A stretch of 64,000 nucleotides of DNA, from the NCBI RefSeq assembly GCF_036785885.1, contig NC_092312.1, forward strand, positions 10,062,001 to 10,126,000. The letters are read 5' to 3'. The stretch comes from Coffea arabica (lineage: Eukaryota; Streptophyta; Magnoliopsida; Gentianales; Rubiaceae). A program made the position numbers and the translations under genes. The first letter of the stretch is position 1. Every line of letters begins with the position of its first letter. The notes beneath the pieces were generated by a model. That model made no database searches and was not told the origin of the DNA. It saw only the letters and a program-made list of their open reading frames with translations. Below are positions 14,746 through 27,497 of this stretch, piece by piece.

Positions 14746-17700
14746 GTGCCAGGCCATGATAAAGTTATTTCTTATTTGTTCTCAAATACCTCGTAGTATA
14801 TGTCTGAGAGACGTTTGCTTTTCACAAAGCATATTATTAGCATCTAAAAGTATAGCTATAATCCCCAAGTTCCCGTCGGGCTGTTTAAGATGAAATCGAT
14901 TAGTCTCCATTAGCAGCGTGGACCTTGGACTGATGATCATCTAAAGCTCTATCGAAAGGAAGCAGCCTGCAATTTTCAGCTGCACCCCTACGCAATAATG
15001 CAAGCACAATCGAGACGGCGGGGAGAATGTGCATGTGATTGGGATAAATTTGAAGGCTTTTTCTTGCAATGTTGCCCACATCCCAAACAATCAATTTCTT
15101 TTAGTGCAATATGACTTTGTACACCTGCACTGCCTCCCAATAAGCGAACAGGAACAAAATCAGAGGGGTTGAACAGTAGTGTTAGGAAAAAAAAAAAAAA
15201 CTAGTTACAGGTAAAATAACAGGTTGATCACCTCGAAAGTCAATGGACTGCTTAAACCATTTACTCGAACATTCATTGGCTGAACCCATATTGAAAATGG
15301 ACAATATATTGAAAGACAGCAAAAAGTAAAAGAAAATTGTAAGTTAGGCCCAAAGACCTACCAAGTGATGCTTAATTCATGCTTTGATGAATTTTCATGG
15401 TAATGCACAATGAGGTGTTATCACTTATCGTTATCATCTGGAAATTCAAGCTTGTAATAATTGGTACATCATCTTCCGTTTTTGCATGATTCAGTGGCCC
15501 AACTGGCTGAAGGCACGTAATTGCCCTAAATGCTGTATTCACTTATCATCAAGAATTTCTTCAAGTTTGTTTGGATAAGAGTTTATTTGGATGATTTATT
15601 TGAGATAATTACTGTAACATTTTTTGTGATGTGATGTATGTTAGATAAAAAGATGATTGAAAAGATAAAAAGGCGATTAAAATTTGTGAAGTTAATTTTT
15701 TTTATTTGAAATCAAGCCAAACTGTTATTGGTTCATCATCTCCCCCTGTGTTTTCGCATGGTTCAGTGCCCAGCTGGTTGAAGACACGTAATTGCCCTAG
15801 TCGCTGTGTGCTGTTACCTGTTAGCATCGCTCTGTGCGGACTCATTTTGTAATGCTGTTACCTGTTATTATTGCTGCGGAGTCATTTCTGCCATCAAGTC
15901 AATTTGACATTTGCACTTTGCCATTAGGGAGACCAGATGTCCTCGGGAGTTTATGGCAGGTGATGAGATGACATCGCCTCTCTCTCTCTTTGGGGGATTT
16001 CGGAGAACTCATCATCTACACAAGCATAACCCTATTGAAACTCGTGTAATTTTTTCCGTTTGATTCAGTAGTCTGTCGTTCAGGTGACATTTTATATCAT
16101 TTTGCATTACAATTTATTTGAACTAATAATCTTCCTCCATATTAACCATTGGAGTTGATCCGGTGGTGAAGAGAGAGGTTTTAGAATTTTTTGGACTTTC
16201 AAATTCGGGGTTTGATTTGTGATTCTAGCAGTCGGGAGTGGCAAGCATGTGAGAAAAGAAAGAGAGGCAAAAAAGAAAAAGAAAAAAAAAACTCCATCTC
16301 CATGAGTAGCTATAACTTTTTTTTTTCTTTTTTTTTTTCAACACCGAAAATATCTCAATTTTATCAGACTAATCTCTCTGTGTCTATGCACTCCGCGCCC
16401 TAAGGATATATAAGGGATAGAGAAGTGACTCGAACATACGATTTCGAAATCTAATTAAACTACTCCGAAACCATCCGAACCAACCCCAAGAGACTGTGAG
16501 TAGGTATAACTTAAACCTATCAAAACTTCTAAGAGATTGAAGGGGGACTAGCCAAAACTTAGGGCGGCTACCCTGTTGGCACCACCTCTGTTCTTAATCT
16601 TAAACAAATTGAGATAGTTCCGCTGCGAACCAGCAGCTCTAAACACTTGGGATGCATTTAATATTATCAAACTGAGGTCTAAATATTGAAATATGAAGTG
16701 TAAAATATTATATTTGAATGTATATCACATTAAGTGGTAAGTGAATAACTTATCATTTATTTTGTGAAACGAGTTTTGTTTAAAAAATTCAGTGTCAATT
16801 AATTAATTTAAATATTTCACAATTAATTATCGAGCGTATCTGAACATGTTAAAATCTGATCCCATTAAATTTAAATATTGAATTTGATTATCAAACAGGT
16901 TTTAGTTTAGCACCATAATTAACATGTAATTGTTCTGACAATCAGTCTCCCACTTGGAACATCAAATCTTACCAGGCGAGCTTTTTACACATTTTTTATT
17001 GGATTTGGTTCACAGGACAATAATTAACGCTGTAAACATCATAAGAAATCGAACGGGTAATTGTTGTGACAATCAGTCTCCCACTTGGAATATCAAATCT
17101 TACCAAACGTTCCATTTTGCACATTTTTAATTGGATTTGGTTCGCAGAACGAACAATTAACACTGTAAACATCTATAGCCTTTGCAATGTACAAGTTCTA
17201 AAGCCTACCTATGGTTCAGGATTTAAACTGAACCCCGGAAAAGCTGTTCAATGCGTCTTCCACGATTAAAATGATTAACTCGTTTTCTGTCGATGTGGAG
17301 ACAGCAGGAATCCATTACGCCAGTCGAAATGTAGCATAATCAAGATAATGTTTAATAATGCTGCTAACGTAAGACCAGCCGGTTTGCTCAAAATGTTTAA
17401 TCACTATTCACCGGCACGCCATAAGAACCTTCAGGCACTTGACCATTGTTTATTACCGTTAAAAATGACATTACATCCATAATCTACATTTTCTAATAAT
17501 TTAAATGCCAAAATTAACCTCAGGGCCTAATTTTAATGATCATTTTGCATTACTTTTATTGAGATCTTTACAGGGTTGACTATAAAATCTTAATTTTTTT
17601 AACTCTTTTTTTTTTTATATAAAAAATTTAACAATGTTTAAAGTCGTAAAATTCACCTAAAAATAATAAACAAACTCAAAAATAATACAAACTCCATGCC

Positions 17701-20002
17701 ACAAAATCTATTCCTTTATTCAAGAACTTATATAAACACGACATTTTTAAAATCATCCTTACCAAGAACTTTCTTTATTATTAGTTATACAATAATTTAA
17801 AACTAATTTCAGAGTACGAAAATCTAAGTGAATTGAAGAGACAGAAGTTATTGGCCAACACACAGAGGGGCAATTTGTCTTTTAGAATGTTTAATGGGTT
17901 TTTGTTTTATTTCATTAAGTAAAAAAGAAAAGTAGAGTATCTGTAACATTTTCTGAAGTGCAAATATATCATCATTTGCCTGTTCTTCAACAATATGAAG
18001 TCTATGGCATTAATCCCCTGCGCATGCCTAAATTAATCTTAAATTTCTCCTTTGTTCTTCTTGTCACGTATTCTAAAACGTCTGTTTTAGAGAACGCTAA
18101 TGATATTCCTTGACCCTCTTTAATTTTTTGCATACATTTGCAATGCTTTTTTGAGCAGAAAGACAAACATGTATGGTAGACAAAAATACATTGTAGGTGT
18201 GGGTACATGAATTTGGGGCAGCAACGGTCAATAGAAAAATCGTCTGAATCAGTTTTGTGTGTTTTGCACAAGGTGTAATTTATTTTGCACAACGCGCAAT
18301 TATAGAATAAAATTTTATGAGCCCCATGCATTGTATGAAAAACGATGTACTAGATGGAAGTTAGATCTCACATTTTTTTTTAAACCAAATCTTAGCCATC
18401 AACCTTTTAGAACGGTTGCTTCCTGCAATTGCTCCTGCCCCAAATCTGTGTGTACATGGTAGCTTAACAAAAGTGCCAGAATATCCTTGAATCTTGGATT
18501 CATCAAATTTTTTTTTTCGTTATTGTTTTTGAGATGAGAAAGTTGTACTTTTGCCACCACATTAAACCTACAGGCGAAGTACTTTTAATGCATTCATGAT
18601 AAGTTCATAATATAAATTGCAATAGATGTAAAGGAGATTGTGAAACATTTCAAACAGAAAGCAGATCCTGTTGGTAACCCTTAATACTCCAGACAAATGT
18701 TGAAGGGGATCAAGGGTTTCAGTTCAGACCAGTTTGCACTTGAGTAATGACTAAGATTGCAGTGTAAAAATAATAGTAATAAATTTTATCCTTATCAGCG
18801 TTCGAACTTTGTATCTCACGATTGAGAGTGAAATGTGATTGAAAAAGTGTGAAAAGCTTTTTAAATAAAAAAATGCTGGCGACTTCTTGGAAGGAAAAAC
18901 AAATCTTCATTTTTCTTTAGGTGCGTGCTTGTCCGTATCTCGGTGTCCATGTTTGTTCTTGCTGCCCTTTCGCTATTGAACGACCAAATTTTGCAATTTG
19001 AGAAATCAATCATCAGACTGGTTATTATTATTATTATTTTTTTGTCGATATTGTAGATTAGTTCAAATACTTTCACAGAGTTACAAAAATATCTGAACAT
19101 CAAGTCATTAACTATTTAAGATTACCACCTTGCACCATAATCTATCAATTTTGTATTGAAGTACTTCAAACTTTAATTTATTATTATTATTTTTTTTGCA
19201 AAGTAGTGCATTAACTGAAAGATTTTGAGAGCACTCGTCAATCCGCCTAAATTATACATATATATTTTAATTTTTTTTGGTAAAAAATGGGTGGGATTTA
19301 AAAAAAATTAAAGAAGTGAAAGAGGGATTTGCATCTAAATTACACACAACATAGTAATTTATTATGTGAACATACACGTTTATAATTGTTACATCTTTTG
19401 TATTTAAACACTTTTTTCAAATTAACTTTAATTTTATTAAAATTTAACAAACCTCTTCTAATAGATGCCTCCAGGGTATCCGTTAGCCAAATCCATACTT
19501 AAAACCAAATGAAACTCACCTAGATTTCATCAAAATTTAGAAAAAGAAAAAGAAAAAAGGTAAGTGTCTTTCTTTTGTTTTTCTTTTCGCAGGGCTTTCA
19601 AATCAAAAAAAAAAATTCTCCATTTCCTCTCAGTGATATTTCTTCGTGATAGTTGCGCTGCTTAACATAATTTTCTTTTTTTTGTTCGCCTTTTTTTTAT
19701 TTATCATTCCTTTTTTCATAATTACGATAATTATTTAAATTTTTGACCCACTAATCTTCGAGTCAATAAACAGGATGGCTTTCAACTGGCTGATGACTTT
19801 AATATTAAGCTGGTTGCACCTTTTCTTGCATGCCCAATTTTGTCCCATCCATTTGTGCTTTGGCCTTTTTGTGCTTTTGCCTTATAAAAATGCCGTGCAA
19901 CCCATCCTCTCTTCCTCCATCTCTAATACTCCTACCACATAAGCCACCGATCCATTACTCAGAGAAACACAAACTCAATATCCCAGAAAGAACTGCAATA
20001 AA
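14746..20002. other. Intergenic with small repeats, upstream of TauE/SafE gene
   Basis: No gene recognised. A minus-strand frame at 14900-15094 lacks a known domain. An imperfect direct duplication links 15458-15540 with 15727-15805 (shared GCACGTAATTGCCCTA). Between them, 15575-15715 resembles the MITE at 56327. A two-unit tandem repeat is at 16926-17173. AG-rich and T-rich runs lie near 16245-16345. A TATA-like TTATAAAAA is at about 19883, roughly 120 bp before the next ATG. Confidence 0.5.
16926..17173. repeat. Two-unit tandem repeat, period 131 bp
   Basis: The block starting TGTTCTGACAATCAGTCTCC at about 16931 recurs as TGTTGTGACAATCAGTCTCC at about 17062. Both continue through ATTGGATTTGGTTC and CTGTAAACATC with scattered substitutions. 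No coding or known regulatory role was recognised. Confidence 0.7.
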
Positions 20003-21051
20003 ATGCAAGTGCAAAGAAATTTGAAATGGATGGTTTTTCTATTTATCATCCTGACAACATTCAAATCAGGCCATGCAAAAGAAACACAGCCCATTCTAGA
20101 AAAACTTGATCAACTCTTGAAGACAGCTCTTGAATGGAGGGCTAATCAGCAGATGCAACTGCAATCCCAAGATTCCAAATTGAAGCCTACAGTTTCCGTG
20201 ACGATATCAGGAGCTTTATGCTTTGTAGCAGCATCCATATCAAGTGCTGGCGGGATAGGAGGTGGTGGGCTATTCATACCAATTCTGTCTATAGTTGCTG
20301 GATTAGACCTCAAAACAGCCTCAAGCTTTTCAGCATTTATGGTCACAGGAGGGTCAATTGCTAATGTTGCGTGCAATATGATCATCAAAGGAAAGAAAAA
20401 TGGCGGTAAGACATTGATTGATTACGATATAGCACTTTTATCCGAGCCATGCATGCTCCTGGGAGTCAGTATTGGAGTGATCTGTAATCTTATGCTCCCT
20501 GAATGGCTCATTACAATCATGTTTGCTTGTTTTCTTGCTTGGTCCACATTCAAGACATTCAAATCAGGAATATCTTATTGGAAATTGGAATCAGAGTGGA
20601 TGAGCAAAAATAGATGCCAAAAATTGGAAGGCGGGATGTTAATTGCTGAGAAAAGTGGAGAGACTGTTCAGAGCTCGCAAGAGCCTTTATTGCAGAAAGA
20701 AACAAGTTTAAAATTGGACATACCATGGACGAAGCTGGGGATGTTGGTCGCAATATGGTTTTGCTTCTTTGTTCTCTATCTTCTTCGGGGGAATCGCTAT
20801 GGACAGGTGTGTGGTCTGTGGACTTCCTCATCTTCTTTTTCAATTCCTTTTAATATTTAGATAGTACCGGATATATCTATAGCTAGTTAGTGTCCGTGTT
20901 TTCTTTTCTGCCCCAGTGTGATAAAAAGGGGAAATTAAGACAACAGGGGAGAATTGTTCAGAAGTATAAATATAGGAAATGTGATCGTACGGGATATACT
21001 CCCGGTAGTAGAATCTAGTAGTAGATGTCACTCCTCAAGTTAGCTTTTTCC

Positions 21052-21085
<34 letters not shown>

Positions 21086-22427
21086 CTTGAAACACATTAG
21101 CTGGTTCAGTGAACCAATTACCCAGGCAGTCCTGAATTAATTCCACGTAGGGATAGGAAATAAAGACTACGTGCTACCTTAATTTTGAGCAAGAAAGCAA
21201 CTCAAGTTATGAGAGACAGATTATTGGTGGAAAGATAGAGAAACAAAATAAAATTGGAAAAGAGACAAATTAATATGCACAATGAGCAAACTGGGAAATG
21301 GGGTCTGCGCAACTTCTTCTTGTATTTCTGTTTTGTTCGGAAACCTTCGTCAGGTAAAGATTTAACAAGCTTGTGACTTTCATCTAAATTTGTCAGAACC
21401 AATGGGCGAACTGGGCTGGCACTAGAAAATTGACTATCCAGTCGATGAAAACCAGACGGTGGACGAAAGTGTAATTAACGATCAGACTAATGTGTTGATC
21501 CTAAAAGAGTACATTAGCCAGTGGCTTTTTCTGAAAAGGAAAATGCTCTAACTATTTGAACTCTATGCAGGGAATTATAGTTATGCAGACTTGTGGAGTG
21601 GGATACTGGATCATCTCATCGACCCAAATTCCTCTTTGCATAATCTTCACTTTATGGATTTTGTATAGCAGAAAAAGCAACACCGATCAGTTTCAGCAGC
21701 AGGTGCTTGAAAAATCCCTTTTAGTACTTCTTTTTGTAGTTAATGCCGATTTTGATCCTTTTCTCCTTGAACATGCAAGACTACTGACACGGTCCTTTTC
21801 TTTGTATAGGAATTAGGAAGTGACGCGAAAAATCAAGGGCCAAACATGTTCGTGTTCCCAATCATGGCGCTGTTAGCAGGGGGATTGGGTGGTGTTTTTG
21901 GAGTTGGAGGTGGAATGCTGATAAGTCCACTTCTTCTGCAAGTTGGCATAACTCCTGAAGTAAGTTGTTTGATACATACTCTTTATCTTAGACTTCAGAA
22001 TTTTGTCATGTCTTTGGTTAGCAGCAATCATCGTTATAGAGTTGTAGGTTGTCCAATCTTGACGGGTAACTGTGCCCGGATCAATTAGCTTAACTGTATA
22101 ACCTTGTTCCTAGTACAGGTTACTGCGGCTACCTGTTCATTCATGGTATTCTTCTCCTCAACAATGTCAGCTTTTCAGTATTTACTCTTGGGAATGGACC
22201 ATGTCTACGCTGCCATCATATATGCAATAATTTGTTTTATTGCCTCGATTATTGGTCTGGTTATTGTACAAAGTGCTATAGCGAAGCAGGGAAGAGCCTC
22301 GCTCATTGTGTTTTCAGTTGGTATAGTGATGGCTGTGAGCACTATTCTGATGTCTAGTTTTGGAGCTGTTGACGTCTGGAGGGACTACATTACTGGAAAA
22401 TATATGGGATTCAAGAAGCCCTGTTGA
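20003..22427 (+). CDS. Sulfite exporter TauE/SafE family membrane protein
   Basis: Exons 20003..20806, 21571..21702, 21810..21959 and 22119..22427 join in phase 0 to 464 residues, normal for the plant family. Residues 1-25 (ending KSGHA) look like a signal peptide. Two homologous TauE halves are visible: GGIGGGGLFIP near residue 85-95 and GGVFGVGGGMLISP near 338-351. Each is followed by hydrophobic helices, and a cytosolic-type linker with charged residues lies between. Conserved GNRYGQ closes exon 1, and CGVGYW opens the second half. Bacterial relatives move sulfite or organosulfonates; for plant members the substrate is mostly unproven, so transport of a sulfur-containing anion is only an inference. 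The start was chosen because it precedes the signal peptide and has a TATA-like sequence about 120 bp upstream. Confidence 0.9.
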
Positions 22428-24176
22428 AAAGGGGGAAAAGAGGAGAATCAGTGGTCCTACTAACCTTATAACCTGGTCCAGGAAGAATAAGGCCATAAAC
22501 GCTAAACCGTGCTCTAGATTTTGCAGAAGAGATAAATAACGAGCTCGAGAATATTACATATGCATGCAACATCAAGATCGAAAGCAGTTGCATTATAGAC
22601 ATAAAATGCAGTTGATGAGTGATTTTTGGCACACATCACAACAAGACGAAAGTGCAGTTCCAGATTAGCTGATAAGATGCATCAGTTTCAGAAACTGATC
22701 CTCTCTAAATAAAGGCATTCTGGTGTACTCTATACGACTTGTTTATGTTCTAGTAAAGAATGGTGTAACCAGTTTTCTAGTACCGACCAACAAAGGTGAA
22801 TAAGAATGAAAGGAAGCAAGAAAAGGTTCTTTGCATCCAACCTGCAGAAATATCCCCTACGGATGGTATGATTCAATCCTGTTTTGTAATGTCAAAAGTG
22901 TGGCTATGCGACCATTGTATCCTTCACTTATCTAGTGGGTATAAACTTTTAGATGTGGAATTTTTTTTTTTTCAATTTGATTGAGACAAAGGATGCTTCG
23001 ATCCTTTTTTTTCCCAACAATTATTAGATCCATGTCAAAGTTGCATAAAAGCAAAATAGCATCTTTATTCCAGTATGTCTGATTCTGACATAGTGGACCA
23101 TTCGTGACTATATGTCAACATCTCTAAGCATTTCTAGTAAGATGTGGATGCAAACTAAAGTTATGGAAGAGCTATTGGATAAGATCTGGTCTGGGAATAA
23201 TAGCTTCCAAAGTTTTAAGAGATAAGACGTTGATATCCTTGGCGATTATAACAAAGAATTCCCACTTTTCATTAGGTACTAGTGTTTGTCCTTCACCACG
23301 CATCAAACAGAAGTAGAAAACTCAAGTACAATCACTAGAGGGAACTTAAGCAACCAAACTGCAAGGCAACCTGAAATGCATAATTTTTTCCAAATAGTTC
23401 TCCCCACCAACTGTTTACACATGCAAAAGAAGCAGGATACATTGTAGAAAAACTATCGATCATTGCTCAAAATCAATGACTAATCGGAGGCATCTGTAGC
23501 AGGTACAATGTGCAAAAATTCTATATTGAAGTTGACAGCTGATAATTTAGGAGCAGGGGCTCTAGCTTTATAGCAGCTAGCACTATAATAGAATAAGCCG
23601 TTTTCAAGTGCATGCATGTCTAACTTAATATGCATCTATCATTTCAGTGGAGGTTGAGGATGTTAAACAATATCAATTGTAAAATTGTAATAACTATTAT
23701 ACTCAAAATGCCAAAAAAAAAAAAAAAAAAAAATCAGCGACAAAGCTCTCTCAAGCTTGTCAAGAAAAGGAAAAGATAAATGCCAGTTCCACTTGCGAAC
23801 ATTCAGAAAATACAATTCTAGCAGCAGTTGAAAGAGTGATGATAGTAAAAGAAATTGGAGATCATAGTTTATTTCACTTTAACAACCATACAAAGACTAA
23901 AGGTTTCAAAACTGTAAGAAACAGACGTAGGTTAATGGACATCGTGCCAATGTCACGATCCTTAAACCATAAAAACATTAGAATTCTTTGAGTTTCTTGC
24001 AAACTCTACTCCTTTGTGAAAGCCGCCAGTAACTCATCCATTTCAAAAAAGTTTTACCAATACAAACTTAGTCTAGTTTCAAAACTGGAAACCAAAGTAT
24101 TAAAATCTAACTATTTATATTTTGAAAGAGAATATTTTCTCTGATCACTTACAGCTCAGAGCTGAGCTATTATGAG
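22428..24176. other. Intergenic, between convergent genes
   Basis: Both neighbours end here, so this holds their 3' untranslated regions. No other gene was seen. An A-run of about 20 bases lies near 23713-23732. Confidence 0.5.
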
Positions 24177-27100
24177 TTAAGCAACTGGTGGACGTAGGAC
24201 ATGATCTTCCGAAGTGTCAACTGCAGCAGGTGGCATAAAATGCCACATCGATGTTCCAGGATAGCCAACAAATGGTGTCATCTTGCTGCTGAAAACTTGA
24301 TGTGGAGCTACAAATGGAGCTAGAATTGCAGAAGGGTTGGATAAAAAGCCAGTTTGAGAGCTCAAGGCTTTTAATTGGTGTTCAAGTTTGTCCTTTTCTG
24401 CCTTTTGCTTCTGCTTCTCATCACGAAGTTCATTTTTCTCAGCCTATATGATAAGTTATTGTGGATCAATAGGAAGGGATGTATCTTCGCAGTGAAGGTG
24501 AACTATTGGAACGCCTAAATAGAAACTTTGCTTCCATACAAGAATTTGAATTACAGGAATGAATGACAAAAATTTGACACACCTTTAATTCATTAACCTT
24601 CTCTTGTAATCTCTCATATGACTCTTTCAACTTCTCGGCCTCATCTCTCAACTGAATCAACATCCTTGTGGCATCACCTAGTATAGCAGACTTATCCACT
24701 TTTGGGGGTCTTTCAGGATCCAGGAGAAAACTTAATTCTTGGAACCTTGGAAAAGAAACAAAGTCAACTTTGCAAAATGCACGCTTTGTGTAATAAAGTC
24801 AACATTGCGTAATCTCATGTGCACCATTCACAAACTCTAAAATAGATGAGTTGCGAACACACACACACACACATACACAGATGCACACACACACACACAC
24901 AGATAGAGAGAGAGAGAGAGAGAGTCTGCCTATCATTCAATTTATCCCTACGCATTTTCTCCCTGTATGCTTTGGAATCTGTTGCACTGCATGGTCCAGA
25001 CCTTGCCCTAATACAGTTACATCAAACTTCAAGAGTCAGATGGAAATAAGATGAAGATAAGAAGTAGATGAGAAGGAAGTACAAGGCAAAAGGGAGTGGC
25101 ATTAGTTCCTGACAACTGGGCAGGGCAGAAATGCTATGGCACATACATGTAGAAATTCAAGATAAATGTACAAGAAAGACAGGCATCTAACTTTGGCATG
25201 AAATTCTGATATATATGTGCTGACTAGTCATCAAAAAATTTGAGCCCAAAGACTTAATCCTAGTTTGATTCCAAAAAAATTTTAAAGCTTCTATGAAATA
25301 AATGTGAACAGCATTCTGCCAATAAAATGCTGAATTGCAATTCTTACCAGGATTTTTAGGCTAAAACAATTAACATTCAACCAAAATCCTATTGGCAAGG
25401 GTGAAATGGCTGAGGGTTCAAAGAAAAAACCAAGTTTCCAGTTACAATCTCCATCCTGATACAGGTATTCTTACTTCCTGATATAGGTATTCTTACTCCT
25501 CTCAACATCATTAAAAAAAAAATCATATAACATAACAGATACACTAAAACTTAACTGTGAAAAAGAGGTTTAATACTTTCTTTCAAAAATATAAATCTAG
25601 TAATGCTGTATAACAGATTAAGACTGTGTATGCTATCTGCATGCCAAGAGGTGGAGGGGGCTGTTTATTGCGGCAGACCCATTATGCTGGCCCCTTTAAG
25701 AGTAAAGAGATGTTCCACATAAGTACATTGACCCATCTGACACTTTTCCTAATTGTTACAAAAGAAAGAGCTTGCTGATTACTCTGAATAAAGTACACAC
25801 CTCTTTCTTGAGGAAGCTTCTTTCCTGCTCCGTGAACTTTGGAATGCACCATCAAGTTCCACACTGTGACGTTATCATCATAAAACAGGTTTTTAATTGG
25901 ACAGTAAAGAGAGGGTTTTTACTAAAATCAATCGGGAAGTTGATTAATAGAACAGACAACAAAAGGAATCAAAGAAATAACATCCCAAGCAACAGAATGA
26001 GACAGCTAAAAACATGAGTTGCTCTCCAGGAAATTGAAATCCTATTGAGCAAGTAATAAGATCCCACAACTTGGCAAACATAATTGTCCTTCCCTGTGAC
26101 AGATAAAGATGGAAGTAAGTACCTATCTGCAATCATCAAATGCGAGCATAGACGTTTATGCTTTCTATGATGCTACTTTTGTTAAAGTGGCAGGGACGAA
26201 TAGTTAATAGTCAACAATTTGTAAATGCAAATTCTGATTTTCTGACAAACCACAACTTTTTCAACCATAAACTTGCCTCTATCCCAAACACCGAAGCTGT
26301 TATTTTTCATTTTCACTTCCTTGCATGAACAGAGCAGCGAAAGTTTATCTCACAACAAAAGCAGGCAAGAGTCTTTTTCCTTTTGGTTTTCTTTCATCTA
26401 CCCCAAACAGAAACCGATACGAATCAAGCAATGTGCAACTTTTGCCAGAATTTAAGGGGACTAACGTTCTAGCACATCATGTTCAATCTATTCAGGAACT
26501 AGATGAAGCCAAGCACCAAATTGTTTGTACCATGTGAACTTCCTATCATCAACACGTCAACGTAACTCTTAAAACATAAGCAATGCAATCAGATCACAGT
26601 TTAGTCTGTCGTTGAGGCCACTGGATGTGCGATGAGCAGATATTCGCATTTAAATTATCGGTAAAGCCACCAAAGGTGTTAACTTTCTCAATCTGTTTCT
26701 TCATATTAGGTGGAACACATGCATCGATACAGGAATATTATTCAACTCTTGAATGTCCATCAATGCATGTACCTCATTTCTTCTTCCTTTTTTAATATTT
26801 TTTTTCTCGCTTTTGGTTAAGCAAATAGGAAGCTGGTTATTAAGTAGGCTAGCCCAACCTCCAAGCAAGGAACATTGCACTCGTTTCACACCACACTGTA
26901 TCTGAAGAGATCCTTGCTCTCTAATAAAGTAAATTTCTGCAGCAAAAGGCAACAAATTCCTTTTTCTCAAAACAAGCAAACAAATTGTGAAGGGGCCCAA
27001 TCAGCAAAATTGCAACAGAAGCGAACATTATTCTGAAAAATAATGCAATTATTTGTCGAAAAAGCTCCTAAATTATTTCGAGAAGCTCTTTTCCCTTTTT

Positions 27101-27497
27101 TTTTTTTTTTTACTAAATTTGGAAAAATTAAGCATCCCAAGTGCTCAGATTAAAAGGCCAAACCAAAGGAAGAAACAATAGAAAAAAAAAAAAGAAGCAA
27201 GACCACTTAAGAAATTCGCAGGCCAATAAATACCATAAAATCCACATCCAAGTGAAATAATCAAGAATTTTCATCTAATTTCGCAATAAATGCAATGCAA
27301 GAGTCGAGAAGGGAAACAGAAAAATTTCACATGCTAAAAGTAAGGAAAATGGAGGACCTGTTTGGATTGTAAAATGAATTGTTGGACCAATTTTGAAAAC
27401 CGGGATCAAGAGGAGGAAGGTCACCACCAGGAACGGGAATGTCTTCAATCAATCCAAAATCGAAAACCCAGTTGGAGTCTTCCTCCGGAGATGCCAT
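24177..27497 (-). CDS. ILR3: bHLH transcription factor, ILR3/bHLH115-like (subgroup IVc)
   Basis: Minus-strand exons 27497..27358, 25863..25801, 25007..24930, 24745..24583 and 24443..24177 give 236 residues, close to ILR3 (about 234). The N-terminus reads MASPEEDSNWVFDFGLIEDI. The basic region and helix 1 (about residues 79-94: SKAYREKMRRDKLNDR) keep Glu84, Arg87 and Arg88. Helix 2 follows in exon 4 (DKSAILGDATRML). A leucine-zipper-like helix runs from about 134 to 180, and the C-terminus ends DTSEDHVLRPPVA, a hallmark of this subgroup. IVc factors dimerise and control iron-deficiency genes in the nucleus. Intron 3 starts GC rather than GT and runs at once into a CT/GT microsatellite. Residue 82 is Tyr where relatives usually have Cys. 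I assign the subgroup firmly but not which of ILR3, bHLH34, bHLH104 or bHLH115 is the ortholog. Confidence 0.88.
24857..24924. repeat. Compound (AC)n-(AG)n microsatellite in bHLH intron 3
   Basis: Two AC runs separated by short interruptions are followed by an AG run. On the transcribed strand it begins 5 bases after the GC splice donor at 24929-24928. It is likely length-variable between individuals. Confidence 0.95.

Noticed and set aside
14900-15094. 64-residue minus-strand frame as a gene
   Set aside because: No domain, no splice context and no second copy; a faint shared phrase near 29.56 kb (GGACTGATGATCA) is too short to use.
16926-17173. CRISPR-like direct repeat
   Set aside because: Only two long, imperfect, adjacent units without spacers, in a plant nuclear context.
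20146-20388. Minus-strand frames of 80-94 residues inside the TauE/SafE exon
   Set aside because: Antisense shadows of a well-supported coding exon.
24846-25054. Two plus-strand frames rich in His-Thr and Arg-Glu
   Set aside because: They are translations of the AC/AG microsatellite and the antisense of a bHLH exon.
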